The notes: generated by a model from the letters alone, not told the origin. DNA of 64,000 bases from Enterobacter asburiae (GCF_007035645.1 NZ_AP019632.1:2790001-2854000), one strand, 5' to 3'; counted from the stretch's first letter, positions 22,559-35,491 are shown. Numbers and translations: made by a program.

Positions 22559-23257
22559 TTACATCGGCGATAAATTAAGGAAGAAGCGCTGCAGCCAACC
22601 CATATTTTGCGCTTCATTGATATAGCCGTTACCGACGTACTCAATGCGCGCATCCGCCACCTGGGTGGACGGAACGGTGTTGGTGCCGCTGATGGTGCGA
22701 GGGTTAACCACGCCCGAGAAGCGAATGAATTCAGTGCCCTGGTTGATGGCGATCTGTTTTTCACCCACAACGTGTAAGTTGCCGTTAACCAGTACCTGGT
22801 CAACCGTGACCGTCAGCGTACCGCTGAAGGTGTTGCTGGCGTTCGCGCCACCTTTGCCGTTAAAGGTATTGCCGCCGGACGCGTTCACATCAGCACGCGC
22901 GTTGCCGAACAGCCCTTCGAGATAGCGTGGCACGGTATCGAAGCCAAAATTGGTTTTGCCATCGCGGCTGGCGTTCGCCGACGAGCTCTTGCTCGCGCTG
23001 ACGTTTTCCTGCAGCACAATGGTCAATGTATCGCCGACGTTACGCGGGCGGCGATCTTCAAACAGCGGCTGATAGCCGTAATTAATCGGCTGCGCGGTCT
23101 GGAAAATGGAGCCGTTTACCACTGGCGCGGGGCCAGGAACGGGTTGGGCAGTCGTCGCACCCTGGACCAATGGTTTAGACGGGATCAAAGCGCACCCGCT
23201 GAGGGTGACAGCCAGAACAGTCAGTATCGGATAACGAAACGCCGCGTTTTTTTGCAT
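22559..23257 (-). CDS. flgH: Flagellar L-ring lipoprotein
   Basis: 232 residues from [13 protein letters not shown], as in E. coli; another ATG lies 3 codons upstream. The lipobox LSGC puts the acylated cysteine at 22. The mature protein forms the outer-membrane L ring. It is highly conserved over its whole length ([20 protein letters not shown]). Confidence 0.96.
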   Translation of the reverse strand: MQKNAAFRYPILTVLAVTLSGCALIPSKPLVQGATTAQPVPGPAPVVNGSIFQTAQPINYGYQPLFEDRRPRNVGDTLTIVLQENVSASKSSSANASRDGKTNFGFDTVPRYLEGLFGNARADVNASGGNTFNGKGGANASNTFSGTLTVTVDQVLVNGNLHVVGEKQIAINQGTEFIRFSGVVNPRTISGTNTVPSTQVADARIEYVGNGYINEAQNMGWLQRFFLNLSPM

Positions 23258-23314
23258 TGCCTTCATCTTCGAAAACAGGGAGCCGGTGCGGCGTTTACCG
23301 CACCGGGCTACACC

Positions 23315-24864
<1,550 letters not shown>

Positions 24865-24884
24865 TGCGCTTTCCTGTTAGCCGC

Positions 24885-26135
24885 TTAACGCAGGTTAACC
24901 AGCGTGTTGAGGATCTGGTCCTGGGTTTTGATGGTCTGCGCGTTCGACTGATAGTTACGCTGCGCGACGATCATGTTCACCAGTTCTTTACTCATATCCA
25001 CGTTGGAAGCTTCCAGCGCGCCGTTAGTCAGCTTGCCGAAGTTACCGGTGCCTGCGGTACCCAGCAGCGCCACGCCGGAGGACTGAGTGGCAGACCAGAC
25101 GTTGTCGCCTTCAGATTTCAGGCCTTCGTTGTTCGCGAAGTTTGCCAACACGATCTGGCCCAGAACCTGAGACTGTTCGTTAGAGTAGCTTCCCACCACG
25201 GTGCCATCGTCGTTGATCTGGTAGCTCACCAGGTCGCCAGGCTTGTAGCCGTTCTGATTGGTTGCCACAACGCTGTTTGCACCGGTGTTCTGCTGCATGG
25301 AGTTCTGGAAGCTCAGGGAGAAGGTCGCCGCCGTCGCACCGCTGACAGAACCCGTGGTGATGTTAATGGCCGGCGTGGCGTTTGGCGTTGCGCTCAGTAC
25401 ACCCGCAGCGTCGTAGTTGTAGACACCCGCCAGGTTACCGTTCGCATCAAAGTTCATCTGCGCCGCTTTCGCTGCAGTAGAACCCGCAACGCTGCCGTCC
25501 TGAGTGTAAAGATCCCATTTATTGTTGGCCGTCTTCACGTAGTAGACGTACATGTTGTGGGCGTTACCCTGGCTGTCGAATACGGTCACGGTCCCTTTTT
25601 TGTTATAGGTATCCGGGTTGGTCGCATCGAACGGGGCAGTTTGAACAGGATCGGTTGAGTTCAGGTTGATCTGCTGCGTCGCGGTGGTGGTTGATTTCGC
25701 CGCCATCAGGGTATTCGGGATAGTAATCGCCTGAGGGTTCGCACCGGTCTGAACGGTTGGAGGCGTTCCAGCTACCGGGTAGCCCGTCAGCTGCATGCCC
25801 TGCATGTTAACCAGCGTACGGTTTTCGTCCAGCTTGAACTGGCCGTTACGGCTGTAGAACACAGAACCGTTGGAATCGACCATACGGAAGAAACCGTTCT
25901 GGCTGATAGCAACGTCCAGACCACGACCGGTGTTGGTGGTGGTACCGTCGGTAAAGTCCTGAGTGATGCCCGCAACTTTCACGCCCAGGCCGACTTTGGA
26001 ACCGGCAAACATGTCCGCAAATGAAGCAGAACCGGATTTAAAACCATAGGTCGCGGAGTTGGCGATGTTGTTGCCAATGACGTCCAGGTTGGTGGCCGCA
26101 GCATTCAGGCCGCTGACCGCTTGAGAAAAGGCCAT
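24885..26135 (-). CDS. flgE: Flagellar hook protein
   Basis: 416 residues; E. coli has 402, and the extra length is in the variable surface domain in the middle. Conserved ends are MAFSQAVSGLNAAATNLDVI with IGNNIANSATYGFK, and the C-terminal AQRNYQSNAQTIKTQDQILN. It polymerises into the hook under the FlgD cap. Confidence 0.96.
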   Translation of the reverse strand: MAFSQAVSGLNAAATNLDVIGNNIANSATYGFKSGSASFADMFAGSKVGLGVKVAGITQDFTDGTTTNTGRGLDVAISQNGFFRMVDSNGSVFYSRNGQFKLDENRTLVNMQGMQLTGYPVAGTPPTVQTGANPQAITIPNTLMAAKSTTTATQQINLNSTDPVQTAPFDATNPDTYNKKGTVTVFDSQGNAHNMYVYYVKTANNKWDLYTQDGSVAGSTAAKAAQMNFDANGNLAGVYNYDAAGVLSATPNATPAINITTGSVSGATAATFSLSFQNSMQQNTGANSVVATNQNGYKPGDLVSYQINDDGTVVGSYSNEQSQVLGQIVLANFANNEGLKSEGDNVWSATQSSGVALLGTAGTGNFGKLTNGALEASNVDMSKELVNMIVAQRNYQSNAQTIKTQDQILNTLVNLR

Positions 26136-26161
26136 GACTTACTCCTGATAAGTGTTAAGGC

Positions 26162-26872
26162 TTAGATAATCTGCCGAACTTCGTCGAGTGTGGTGGAACC
26201 AGAGGTTCCCAAATCCAGTTTGTTGCCGTCGCTTCCTTTAATCACGCCCTGGACCAGCGCGAACTGCAGCGGCTGCGCCACCAGCTGGGTCGTCCCGTTG
26301 CTGGCGCTGATCGCTACTTTGTAAGAACCGTTTGGTGCTTTAGTGCCGTCGGTCAGGCTGCCATCCCACGTAAAGGTGTGAACGCCCGCCTTCAGCTCAC
26401 CGATATCAATGGTGCGAACTACCACGTTATTGGCATCCATGATCGTTGCAGTGACCTTCTCAGCCGCCTGCTGGAGCTCAACGCCAAACGGCGTGGTGGT
26501 CGTTGTGGTGTTGCCTTCAGTGGTGCTGGTGCCCGCCAGAATCGTGGTTCCCGGGATCATCACCCCGTGGCCAATCAGGCTTGCCGCCTGCAGAGACTGG
26601 GCGCTGTTAATCTGCCCGGAGACGGAGCCAAGGGTGGTGTTAAGTTTCTCAATGCCGCTCACGGTGCTGATCTGCGCAAGCTGCGTGGTCAGTTCGTTGT
26701 TCTGCATTGGGTTGGTGGGATCCTGGTTCTTAAGCTGCGCCACCAGCAGCGTCAGAAAGCTGCCCTGAAGATCGGAGGCATTGCTCCCGGTGAGGGAGTT
26801 AGAACCTGTCGTACTCTTCGTGTTATTAACACCCGAGTTCGTAGGATCATTCACATTTACGGCGATGGACAT
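26162..26872 (-). CDS. flgD: Flagellar hook assembly cap protein FlgD
   Basis: 236 residues. The N-terminal FLTLLVAQLKNQDPTNPM is the FlgD signature, followed by Thr-rich tracts and an FlgD Ig-like fold (HTFTWDGSLTDGTKAPNGSY). It caps the growing hook and is then discarded. It starts 11 bases after flgC. Confidence 0.96.
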   Translation of the reverse strand: MSIAVNVNDPTNSGVNNTKSTTGSNSLTGSNASDLQGSFLTLLVAQLKNQDPTNPMQNNELTTQLAQISTVSGIEKLNTTLGSVSGQINSAQSLQAASLIGHGVMIPGTTILAGTSTTEGNTTTTTTPFGVELQQAAEKVTATIMDANNVVVRTIDIGELKAGVHTFTWDGSLTDGTKAPNGSYKVAISASNGTTQLVAQPLQFALVQGVIKGSDGNKLDLGTSGSTTLDEVRQII

Positions 26873-26883
26873 GCATGTCTCCT

Positions 26884-27288
26884 TTACTGGCCGAGAGTGA
26901 GCGTTTTGAGCATCATGCTCTTCACGGTATTCAGCACTTCAACGTTGGCCTGGTAGCTGCGGGAAGCCGACATGGAGTTCACCATCTCACCCACCACATC
27001 CACGTTTGGCATTTTCACGTATCCGCTGGCATCCGCGAGCGGGTTACCCGGCTCATACACCAGTCTGTCCGGCGCCTGGCTCTCTACCACATCAGACACC
27101 TTCACGCCGCCCGTCGCCGCGCCCGGCGCAGCATCGACCTGAAAGACAACCTGTTTGGCGCGATAAGGCTGGCCGTCTGGTCCGGTTACGCTGTCGGCGT
27201 TCGCCAGGTTACTGGCAGCCACGTTCAGGCGTTTGGACTGCGCGGTTAACGCCGAACCGGCAATATCAAAAATATTCAACAAGGCCAT
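26884..27288 (-). CDS. flgC: Flagellar proximal rod protein FlgC
   Basis: 134 residues, with [20 protein letters not shown] and ASNLANADS at the N-terminus and the C-terminal helix [19 protein letters not shown]. It follows flgB by 3 bases. Confidence 0.96.
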   Translation of the reverse strand: MALLNIFDIAGSALTAQSKRLNVAASNLANADSVTGPDGQPYRAKQVVFQVDAAPGAATGGVKVSDVVESQAPDRLVYEPGNPLADASGYVKMPNVDVVGEMVNSMSASRSYQANVEVLNTVKSMMLKTLTLGQ

Positions 27289-27291
27289 CTA

Positions 27292-27708
27292 TCAGTTCCC
27301 CCCCTGCAGGACGTTCATCATGCCTTTGATTTGTCCGCCGAGTACGGTCAGGCCCGTCTGGTATTTCAGACTGTTATCGGCAAACTGGGTACGCTCCCGG
27401 TCCATATCCACGGTGTTACCGTCGAGTGAGGGCTGATCGGGAATGCGGTAAAGTAAATCGGTCGCTGGCGCGGTCATCGCCTGAGCAGGAATATGGCGAG
27501 AGGATGTCATGGCAAGTGCAACACCCGTTCCTTCGGCACGTCCACGCTCCATCACCTTTTTGAGTTCACTGGAAAAATCAATATCGCGCGCCTGAAACCC
27601 TGGGGTATCGGCGTTAGCGATGTTGGCGGCTAAAATCTCCTGCCGCTGGGCGCGTAAATTGAGCGCTTCCTGCTGAAAACGTAACGCGGCGTCGAGTTTA
27701 TCGAGCAT
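27292..27708 (-). CDS. flgB: Flagellar proximal rod protein FlgB
   Basis: 138 residues, [20 protein letters not shown] with [18 protein letters not shown]. It is the first gene of the class II flgBCDEFGHIJ(KL) operon, which runs about 10 kb on the minus strand to the terminator near 17750. Divergent from flgA across a 157-base control region with an FlhDC box. Confidence 0.96.
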   Translation of the reverse strand: MLDKLDAALRFQQEALNLRAQRQEILAANIANADTPGFQARDIDFSSELKKVMERGRAEGTGVALAMTSSRHIPAQAMTAPATDLLYRIPDQPSLDGNTVDMDRERTQFADNSLKYQTGLTVLGGQIKGMMNVLQGGN

Positions 27709-27769
27709 GTCTCCTCCGCTGATGGCAAAATTTCAGTTCACAGCTTAAATCTCACCCGGTCTCCCCTAT

Positions 27770-27809
27770 CGACGGAATAAGCGCAAAATGCGTCGCTATT
27801 TATTGCGTT
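27770..27809. promoter_or_regulatory. FlhD4C2 box between flgB and flgA
   Basis: On the minus strand AACGC-AAT-AAATAGCG matches the half-site consensus AA(C/T)G(C/G)N2-3AAATA(A/G)CG exactly. Ten bases away on the plus strand is the inverted, weaker half CGACGG-AATAAGCG. This arrangement is that of the class II activator FlhDC and should drive flgB-L and flgA divergently. Confidence 0.85.
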
Positions 27810-27865
27810 GATGCAAAACCACTGCAGGTAGAATTCATTCAACTCTGGAAACGGTGGAACTTGCG

Positions 27866-28525
27866 ATGCAAACGTTAAAACGTGGCCTGGTGGCAACTTT
27901 CTTGCTGTTTAGCCCTCTGGTGCAGGCTGAAGGCTTACAGGATCGGCTTACGGCTTTTTTTGCTGAAAAGCTGGCGGGCTTTAGCGATGAGGTTAACGTT
28001 ACCGTGCGCACCCCACCGAATCTGTACCCGACCTGTGACCAACCGTCATTTAGCGTGACGGGAACCACCCGGCTGTGGGGAAATGTGAACGTGCTGGCAC
28101 GCTGCGCGAACGAAAAACGCTATTTACAGGTTGCAGTTCAGGCGACGGGCAATTATGTTGTCGCCGCCGTGCCCATTGCGCGCGGCAGCGTGCTGCAGAC
28201 GAACAGCGTGACGTTAAAACGCGGCCGTCTGGACCAGCTGCCTCCACGCACCATGCTGGAAATGAACCAGGCACAGGACGCCGTCAGCCTGCGCGATGTC
28301 GCACCCGGCCAGCCGATACAGCTCTCAATGCTGCGTCAGTCATGGCGGGTAAAAGCGGGTCAACAGGTGATGGTGGTGGCCAACGGAGATGGCTTTAGCA
28401 TCAACAGTGAAGGGAAAGCGTTAAACAATGCCGCAGTGGCGCAAAACGCCCGCGTCAGAATGTCCTCAGGCCAGGTGGTGAGCGGAACCGTCGATTCTGA
28501 TGGGAATATTCTGATTAACCTATAA
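27866..28525 (+). CDS. flgA: Flagellar P-ring assembly chaperone FlgA
   Basis: 219 residues from the ATG at 27866, the E. coli length; a GTG 4 codons earlier is an alternative. Signal peptide MQTLKRGLVATFLLFSPLVQA, then a SAF domain (VPIARGSVLQTNSVTLKRG) near the middle. It is periplasmic and needed for P-ring formation. Two mature cysteines (YPTCDQ, ARCANEK) probably pair. Confidence 0.95.
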   Translation: MQTLKRGLVATFLLFSPLVQAEGLQDRLTAFFAEKLAGFSDEVNVTVRTPPNLYPTCDQPSFSVTGTTRLWGNVNVLARCANEKRYLQVAVQATGNYVVAAVPIARGSVLQTNSVTLKRGRLDQLPPRTMLEMNQAQDAVSLRDVAPGQPIQLSMLRQSWRVKAGQQVMVVANGDGFSINSEGKALNNAAVAQNARVRMSSGQVVSGTVDSDGNILINL

Positions 28526-28531
28526 TCTTTT

Positions 28532-28558
28532 TAAAGATTTCGCGGCGCGTGCCGATAA
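28532..28558 (+). promoter_or_regulatory. Sigma-28 (FliA) promoter for flgMN
   Basis: TAAA, 15 bases, GCCGATAA: a perfect match to the FliA consensus, just after the flgA stop and about 60 bases before flgM. It lets flgM be made late, as the class III copy of the anti-sigma factor. Confidence 0.93.
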
Positions 28559-28618
28559 ATATTCCACTAATGATGATGTCAGGCGCAAACGCCGCGAACC
28601 CTCGATGAGGACAACACT

Positions 28619-28912
28619 ATGAGCATTGATCGTACATCAGCCCTGAAGCCGGTAAGCGCTGTACAACCTCGCGAAACGAATGACGCTCCTGCGCAGAAAA
28701 CGCGTCTGGAAAAACCGTCAACGTCCAACAGCACCAGCGTGACCCTGAGCGACGCACAGGCAAAACTGATGCAGCCAGGCAGCAACGATATCAATATGGA
28801 ACGTGTTGAAGCGCTGAAAACGGCTATTCGTAACGGTGAGCTGAAAATGGACACCAGCAAAATCGCTGACGCCCTGATTCAGGAAGCACAGAGTTTCTTA
28901 CAGAGTAACTAA
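28619..28912 (+). CDS. flgM: Anti-sigma-28 factor FlgM
   Basis: 97 residues. The N-terminal half is disordered and the C-terminal sigma-binding half contains [20 protein letters not shown]. It holds FliA inactive until the hook is complete, then leaves through the flagellum. The RBS is GAGGACAAC. It stands 4 bases before flgN. Confidence 0.96.
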   Translation: MSIDRTSALKPVSAVQPRETNDAPAQKTRLEKPSTSNSTSVTLSDAQAKLMQPGSNDINMERVEALKTAIRNGELKMDTSKIADALIQEAQSFLQSN

Positions 28913-28916
28913 CCGT

Positions 28917-29342
28917 ATGAGTCGACTGTCAGAAATACTGGATCAAATGACGGTTGTTCTTAACGACCTGAAAACGGTAATGGACGCTGAACAGCAGCAT
29001 CTCTCTTCCGGTCACATCAACGGCAGCGCGCTGCAGCGTATTACTGAAGATAAGAGTTCGCTACTGGCGACGCTGGATTATCTGGAGCAGCAGCGCCGCG
29101 CTGAGCAGGATCCTAAGCGTAGCGCCAATGACGATATTATTGAGCGCTGGCAAACCATTACCGAAAAAACCCAGCACCTGCGCGACCTTAACCAGCACAA
29201 CGGCTGGCTACTGGAAGGTCAGATTGAGCGTAATCAGCAGGCGCTTGAGGTATTGAAACCGCATAAAGAAACCGGACTGTACGGTGCGGATGGTCAAACA
29301 GCGACTGCGCGTATTGCGGGAGTTAAAAAGATTTCGATTTGA
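28917..29342 (+). CDS. flgN: Flagellar export chaperone FlgN
   Basis: 141 residues, largely helical. Conserved blocks are LDQMTVVLNDLKTVMDAEQQ and QHNGWLLEGQIERNQQALE. It binds FlgK and FlgL before export. It follows flgM by 4 bases under the same sigma-28 promoter. Confidence 0.95.
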   Translation: MSRLSEILDQMTVVLNDLKTVMDAEQQHLSSGHINGSALQRITEDKSSLLATLDYLEQQRRAEQDPKRSANDDIIERWQTITEKTQHLRDLNQHNGWLLEGQIERNQQALEVLKPHKETGLYGADGQTATARIAGVKKISI

Positions 29343-29366
29343 CGCCTGTGCGACAAATCATGCAGC

Positions 29367-29396
29367 GGGGAGCACCATAAGGTGAACTCCCCTTTT
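29367..29396 (+). terminator. Terminator after flgN
   Basis: GGGGAG-CACC-ATAA-GGTG-AA-CTCCCC with a two-base bulge, followed by TTTT. It lies between convergent flgN and murJ. Confidence 0.75.
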
Positions 29397-29401
29397 GGCG
29401 T

Positions 29402-31021
<1,620 letters not shown>

Positions 31022-31066
31022 CTAACCGGATTTCAACGAATTACTATCCGCAGATGTTACAGCGAG

Positions 31067-31990
31067 TTATTCGCTCATGGCATCGCGCCAGAGCCTTTCC
31101 ACAATGCGCTGCGCCATAATGGCCTGCTCGCCGGACGTTTCAGGAACCGTCTGATTTTGCACGCAGGTGATAAAGTGACGGGCGCATCCTGCGAAACCGC
31201 GCTGCTCGAGGGTGCTCTGCCAGCCTGGCGCCGGGAGCGTCACCACGCCGTTGCCCTTCTCTTCCCGCCACTCGCGCATGTCCGTAATGTCGTACAGCGC
31301 GCCCTCGGTCACCGCCTGCACGGATTCACGCTGGCTTCCCGCCCGACGGTGCATGCTGGTGGTAATCTGAAGATGCTCAACGGCGAAGTGGTGTTCCGCG
31401 TAGACCATCTGCCCCTGGTCATTCGTTAACAGGGTACCGCTCTTCAGCTGCGCATGGCCGTTGCTCAGCCACAGCGCCGTATCCACAACGTGCAGATAAT
31501 CATCCAGAAGGGTGAAGCGCAGATCGTTTGGCCCAATGCTGTCGGTGCGGTGTTTATCCATCCGCAGCGAGGCGAGCGTGTCCGACTGCGCCTTCAGCTG
31601 CTGGTAAAGCGGCGCGAAGCGGCGGTTGAAGCCTACCATCAGCGTCAGTTTTTTGCGCGCGGCCAGCTCAATCAGACGTTCGGCATCCTGAACATTTTCC
31701 GCCAGCGGCTTATCCACGCAGACGTGAACCCCTAAATTGAGCAGCTCGCTTACCACCTGATAGTGGGTTGCCGTTGAGGTATGTACAAAGACCGCATCAC
31801 ACTCGCGGGCCAGATCCTGCAGGGAGGCAGCATACGGAATGCGCCAGGTTTCGCAGATACGTTCTGCCTTTTCTCGAGTGGGTGACCATGCCCCTTGCAG
31901 GGTCCAGTCCGTTGCTGCACCTAAAACAGGCAGCCAGGCTTTTTGCGCGATGCCGCCGAGCCCCACCACGCCTACGCGTAATTTTTTCAC
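31067..31990 (-). CDS. yceM: Gfo/Idh/MocA-family oxidoreductase YceM
   Basis: 307 residues. The N-terminal Rossmann fold has GVVGLGGIAQKAWLPVL, and CVDKPLAENVQDAERLIELA is the family EKP-like motif (DKPLA), followed by the C-terminal oxidoreductase domain. The substrate is unknown. It is also called mviM in older work. It begins 2 bases after yceH, so both are coupled. Confidence 0.9.
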   Translation of the reverse strand: MKKLRVGVVGLGGIAQKAWLPVLGAATDWTLQGAWSPTREKAERICETWRIPYAASLQDLARECDAVFVHTSTATHYQVVSELLNLGVHVCVDKPLAENVQDAERLIELAARKKLTLMVGFNRRFAPLYQQLKAQSDTLASLRMDKHRTDSIGPNDLRFTLLDDYLHVVDTALWLSNGHAQLKSGTLLTNDQGQMVYAEHHFAVEHLQITTSMHRRAGSQRESVQAVTEGALYDITDMREWREEKGNGVVTLPAPGWQSTLEQRGFAGCARHFITCVQNQTVPETSGEQAIMAQRIVERLWRDAMSE

Positions 31991-31992
31991 CG

Positions 31993-32643
31993 TCAGTCTC
32001 CCAGATGTGCCAGCAACGCATCCAGGCGCTGTTTCAGCCCGGCGACCTCGTCTTCCAGCGCTTCTACGCGCGCGGCAAGAGTGTCATTGCTTGCTGAGGA
32101 TCCCGCGTCGCTCTCCACGGTAGCGACATCGACGTCGCCGCTGAACAGATGCATATAGCGGCTTTCACGTTTGCCCGGCTCGCGCGCCAGACGCACCACG
32201 TATGGGCCGTCTTCACGTGAGGCCAGCCCTTCCAGGGTCTGCTCAACTTCCTGCATATCGCTGAACTCATGCATACGGGAAGCGCGCGTGCGCAGCTCTC
32301 CCGGCGTCTGCGCCCCGCGCAGCAGCAGCGTGGTGATGACCGCCACTTCCGCACTGCTCAGCTTCAGGTCGCCGAATTCGGAGTTACAGAAGCGCTGTTC
32401 GTATTTGGTCACGCGGTTGCCGAAGCCGCTGACGGTGCGCAGATAGTGGCGTTTAACCAACGCATCCAGCACGTCCTGAACCTCATGTTCGCTGAGGTTC
32501 ATCACCGGCTCGCGGTTGGTCTTCTGGTTGCAGGCCATGGTTACGGCGTTGACGGAGAGCGGATACTGCTCCGGCGTGGTGACCTGTTTTTCGAGTAAGC
32601 ACCCAATCACGCGCGCTTCTGTACCGTTTAGCTGATACTTCAT
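31993..32643 (-). CDS. yceH: YceH/DUF480 family protein
   Basis: 216 residues. Two winged-helix-like halves are expected for this family; the visible parts are [20 protein letters not shown] and a C-terminal coiled segment ([20 protein letters not shown]). The function is not established. It is in a run with rimJ and yceM. Confidence 0.88.
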   Translation of the reverse strand: MKYQLNGTEARVIGCLLEKQVTTPEQYPLSVNAVTMACNQKTNREPVMNLSEHEVQDVLDALVKRHYLRTVSGFGNRVTKYEQRFCNSEFGDLKLSSAEVAVITTLLLRGAQTPGELRTRASRMHEFSDMQEVEQTLEGLASREDGPYVVRLAREPGKRESRYMHLFSGDVDVATVESDAGSSASNDTLAARVEALEDEVAGLKQRLDALLAHLGD

Positions 32644-32652
32644 CTTTTCTCC

Positions 32653-33237
32653 TTAACGACCTGCGGTCCAGTCCCGGGTGGTTAACGCCGTCAGAACGTG
32701 GTCGCGCCACTCTCCGTCTATCAGCAGATAGTCTTTGGCGTAACCCTCTTTCTCGAACCCTAAGCGGGCCAGCAAATTGCCGCTGCGCTGATTATGCGGC
32801 ATATAGTTCGCCATAATGCGATGGATATGCTGCGTGCGTTGCATATAGCGGATCGCCACCGTTAACGCCTCGTACATCAGCCCCTGCCCCTGCCATTTCT
32901 GGCCGATGGAGTAGCCAAGGTAGCAGGCGTGAAACGACCCGCGCACCACGTTTGAAAAGTTGGCGATCCCGATAATTTCTTTCTCTTCAGGATCCAGCAG
33001 CGCGAAATAAAACGCGCTGCCCTGCTTGTGAAATTCCGTAATCATGCTGAGGCGCGCCTGCCAGCCGGAAGGGTAACAATGGCTCTCATCCCGAACGGGT
33101 TCCCAGGGTTTTAAAAACTGGCGATTCTCGGCGTAATAATCCGCCAGACGCCAGGCATCACGCTCATGCACCAGACGAACGACCAGCCGGTCCGTTGTCA
33201 GACGCACTTTTGGCACATTGCTGCGATAGCCAAACAT
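32653..33237 (-). CDS. rimJ: Ribosomal protein S5 N-alanine acetyltransferase
   Basis: 194 residues from [13 protein letters not shown]; an ATG 3 codons earlier is less likely. GNAT fold with the acetyl-CoA motif [17 protein letters not shown]. It acetylates the N-terminus of S5. It is the first gene of rimJ-yceH-yceM-murJ. Confidence 0.95.
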   Translation of the reverse strand: MFGYRSNVPKVRLTTDRLVVRLVHERDAWRLADYYAENRQFLKPWEPVRDESHCYPSGWQARLSMITEFHKQGSAFYFALLDPEEKEIIGIANFSNVVRGSFHACYLGYSIGQKWQGQGLMYEALTVAIRYMQRTQHIHRIMANYMPHNQRSGNLLARLGFEKEGYAKDYLLIDGEWRDHVLTALTTRDWTAGR

Positions 33238-33360
33238 CGATACCACTCCTTCCCGTCACTTCTGCTGACCCATTAGCTTTACTATACCTGCGCCTGTGCC
33301 GTCTGTGAAAACAGTGACATACCATTTTCACCTCTTTTCACATTTTTCGATGAGAACTCT

Positions 33361-33472
33361 CTATCAAAGCACCCTTTTGATAAAAAAATATTGTCACCCG
33401 CGGGGGTGGGAAAAAACGCGGCGACACCGCAGAATGTTAGCGTGCTCACCTCTTATTTTCCCTGGAGGGAAA
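33361..33472 (+). promoter_or_regulatory. Structured mdtH leader; hairpin covers the ribosome-binding site
   Basis: Three dyads precede mdtH: TATCAAA/TTTGATA near 33361, CACCC/GGGGTG near 33397, and the perfect ATTTTCCC-TGGA-GGGAAAAT at 33455-33474. The last one pairs away the GGAGGG Shine-Dalgarno and the first two bases of the ATG. This predicts low basal translation unless the stem is opened. Confidence 0.6.
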
Positions 33473-34681
33473 ATGTCCCGCGTATCACAGGCCAGGAGCC
33501 TGGGTAAATATTTCCTGCTCGTCGATAACATGCTGGTCGTGCTCGGCTTTTTTGTCGTTTTTCCGCTGATATCGATCCGCTTTGTCGATCAGATGGGCTG
33601 GGCGGCATTAATGGTTGGCATTGCCCTGGGGCTACGCCAGTTTGTCCAGCAGGGCCTGGGCGTCTTTGGCGGGGCCATTGCCGACCGCTTTGGCGCTAAA
33701 CCGATGATCGTTACCGGTATGCTGCTGCGCGCGGCAGGTTTTGCCACGATGGCGGTCGCCCAGGAGCCCTGGCTGCTCTGGTTCTCCTGTTTCCTCTCCG
33801 GTATCGGCGGCACGCTGTTCGATCCGCCACGCACCGCGCTTGTGGTAAAGCTTATTCGCCCCCAGCACCGCGGCCGTTTCTTCTCGATTCTGATGATGCA
33901 GGACAGTGCCGGGGCGGTTATCGGCGCCCTGCTGGGAAGCTGGCTGCTGCAGTATGACTTCCGTCTGGTCTGCGCCGCTGGGGCGGTGCTCTTTATTCTG
34001 TGCGCGCTGTTCAATGGCCTGTTCCTGCCCGCCTGGAAACTGTCGACGGTCAAAGCGCCGGTCCGGGAAGGGCTTGGCCGCGTCCTGCGCGACAGGCGTT
34101 TTGTCACCTATGTGTTGACCCTGACGGGATACTACATGCTGGCTGTACAGGTCATGCTGATGCTGCCGATCATGGTTAACGACATCGCGGGGACCCCTGC
34201 AGCCGTTAAATGGATGTACGCCATCGAAGCCTGCCTGTCGTTAACGCTGCTTTATCCGATTGCCCGCTGGAGCGAGCGGCGTTTTCGTCTGGAGCATCGC
34301 CTGATGGCCGGGCTGTTCCTGATGACGCTGAGCATGATGCCGATCGGCCTGGTGAACTCTCTCCAGCAGCTGTTTACGCTGATTTGCACGTTCTATATTG
34401 GCTCGATCATCGCCGAGCCTGCCCGTGAAACGCTGAGCGCCTCGCTTGCGGATGCGCGTGCGCGCGGCAGCTATATGGGTTTCAGCCGGCTGGGGCTGGC
34501 GCTTGGCGGCGCATTAGGTTACGCGGGTGGCGGCTGGTTGTTTGATGCCGGCAAAGCGTTAAGCCAGCCCGAACTCCCGTGGATGATGCTCGGCGCGGTG
34601 GGCTTTATGACGCTCCTTGCTCTGTGGTGGCAGTTCAGCCCGAAGCGCAGCGCGAGCGGGATGCTCGAGCCTGGCGCGTAG
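33473..34681 (+). CDS. mdtH: Multidrug efflux MFS transporter MdtH
   Basis: 402 residues from [20 protein letters not shown], same as E. coli. 12 membrane segments, with motif A as [14 protein letters not shown]. In E. coli it gives mild quinolone resistance when overexpressed. Upstream in-frame codons to 33296 lack homology. It is the last gene before yceB; grxB, which lies between them in E. coli, is not here. Confidence 0.92.
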   Translation: MSRVSQARSLGKYFLLVDNMLVVLGFFVVFPLISIRFVDQMGWAALMVGIALGLRQFVQQGLGVFGGAIADRFGAKPMIVTGMLLRAAGFATMAVAQEPWLLWFSCFLSGIGGTLFDPPRTALVVKLIRPQHRGRFFSILMMQDSAGAVIGALLGSWLLQYDFRLVCAAGAVLFILCALFNGLFLPAWKLSTVKAPVREGLGRVLRDRRFVTYVLTLTGYYMLAVQVMLMLPIMVNDIAGTPAAVKWMYAIEACLSLTLLYPIARWSERRFRLEHRLMAGLFLMTLSMMPIGLVNSLQQLFTLICTFYIGSIIAEPARETLSASLADARARGSYMGFSRLGLALGGALGYAGGGWLFDAGKALSQPELPWMMLGAVGFMTLLALWWQFSPKRSASGMLEPGA

Positions 34682-34804
34682 CCTTTCCCTCGGGCGGGAG
34701 CCCCTCCCGCCCCACTTCTCAGTTTTTTCTGCTGGTTTCTGCCAATTCACACTGACATACTGGCGTAACAGGACAGAAGCGCCGATTTTTCGTTGAGGAA
34801 CACT

Positions 34805-35362
34805 ATGAAGAAAATTGTCTTTGCCGCGGCATTAGTAGTCAGCGGCCTGCTGGTTGGCTGTAACCAGCTCACGCAATATACCGTCAGTGAACAGGAAATT
34901 AATCAGGCGCTGGAAAAACATAACAATTTCTCTAAAGACATTGGCGTGCCGGGACTGGCGGACGCGCATATCGTCCTGACGAACCTGACCAGCCAGATCG
35001 GTCGTGAAGAGCCAAACAAAGTCACCCTGGCCGGTGATGCGGATCTCGATATGTCATCCCTCTTTGGCAATCAGAAGGCCAACATCAAGCTCAAGCTGAA
35101 GGCCCTGCCCGTTTTCAACAAAGAGAAAGGGGCAATTTTCCTGCAGGAGATGGAAGTCGTCGATGCGCAGGTGTCGCCGGACAAGATGGCACCGGTTCTG
35201 CAAACCCTGATGCCCTATCTGAACCAATCGCTGCGTAATTACTTTAACCAGCAGCCCGCGTACGTCTTAAGCGAAGACAAAAGCAAGGGTGAAGCTCTGG
35301 CGAAAAAATATGCAAAAGGTATAGAGGTGAAACCGGGAGAAATTATCATTCCTTTCACCGAT
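34805..35362 (+). CDS. yceB: DUF1439 lipoprotein YceB
   Basis: About 186 residues. Signal peptide and lipobox LLVGC put the acylated cysteine near residue 17. Mature part of the YceB/DUF1439 type, a small lipid-binding-like fold. RBS GAGGAAC at 34796. The coding region ends at the TAA near 35363-35365. Function unproven. Confidence 0.9.
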
Positions 35363-35369
35363 TAACCTG

Positions 35370-35397
35370 AAGGGCGCTGCGGCGCCCTTTTTTTTAC
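35370..35397 (+). terminator. Terminator after yceB
   Basis: AGGGCGC-TGCG-GCGCCCT followed by eight T residues. Confidence 0.92.
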
Positions 35398-35411
35398 GGA
35401 AAAGTGTGCAA

Positions 35412-35427
35412 ACGAAAACGTTTCCGC
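35412..35427. promoter_or_regulatory. PurR box of pyrC
   Basis: ACGAAAACGTTTCCGC matches the purine repressor consensus around the AAACGTTT centre. It overlaps the expected -35 region of the pyrC promoter, as in E. coli, and ties pyrimidine synthesis to purine supply. Confidence 0.85.
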
Positions 35428-35428
35428 T

Positions 35429-35491
35429 TATGATTTGTGTCCGGCAAAAACAGCCATCCTTATGACTGATTCCTGACAAGCCGGAGCTTCC
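35429..35491 (+). promoter_or_regulatory. pyrC promoter -10 and start-site-switch leader
   Basis: A -10 TATGAT at 35429-35434 is followed by the GTGTCCGGC start region. TCCGGC at 35440-35445 is complementary to GCCGGA at 35480-35485, which overlaps the Shine-Dalgarno. In E. coli and Salmonella high CTP selects a longer transcript that forms this hairpin and blocks translation, whereas low CTP starts at the G and leaves the site free. Confidence 0.85.

Noticed and set aside
27854..27865. GTG start for flgA at 27854
   Set aside because: The ATG at 27866 gives the E. coli length and starts directly with the signal peptide; the GTG cannot be excluded.
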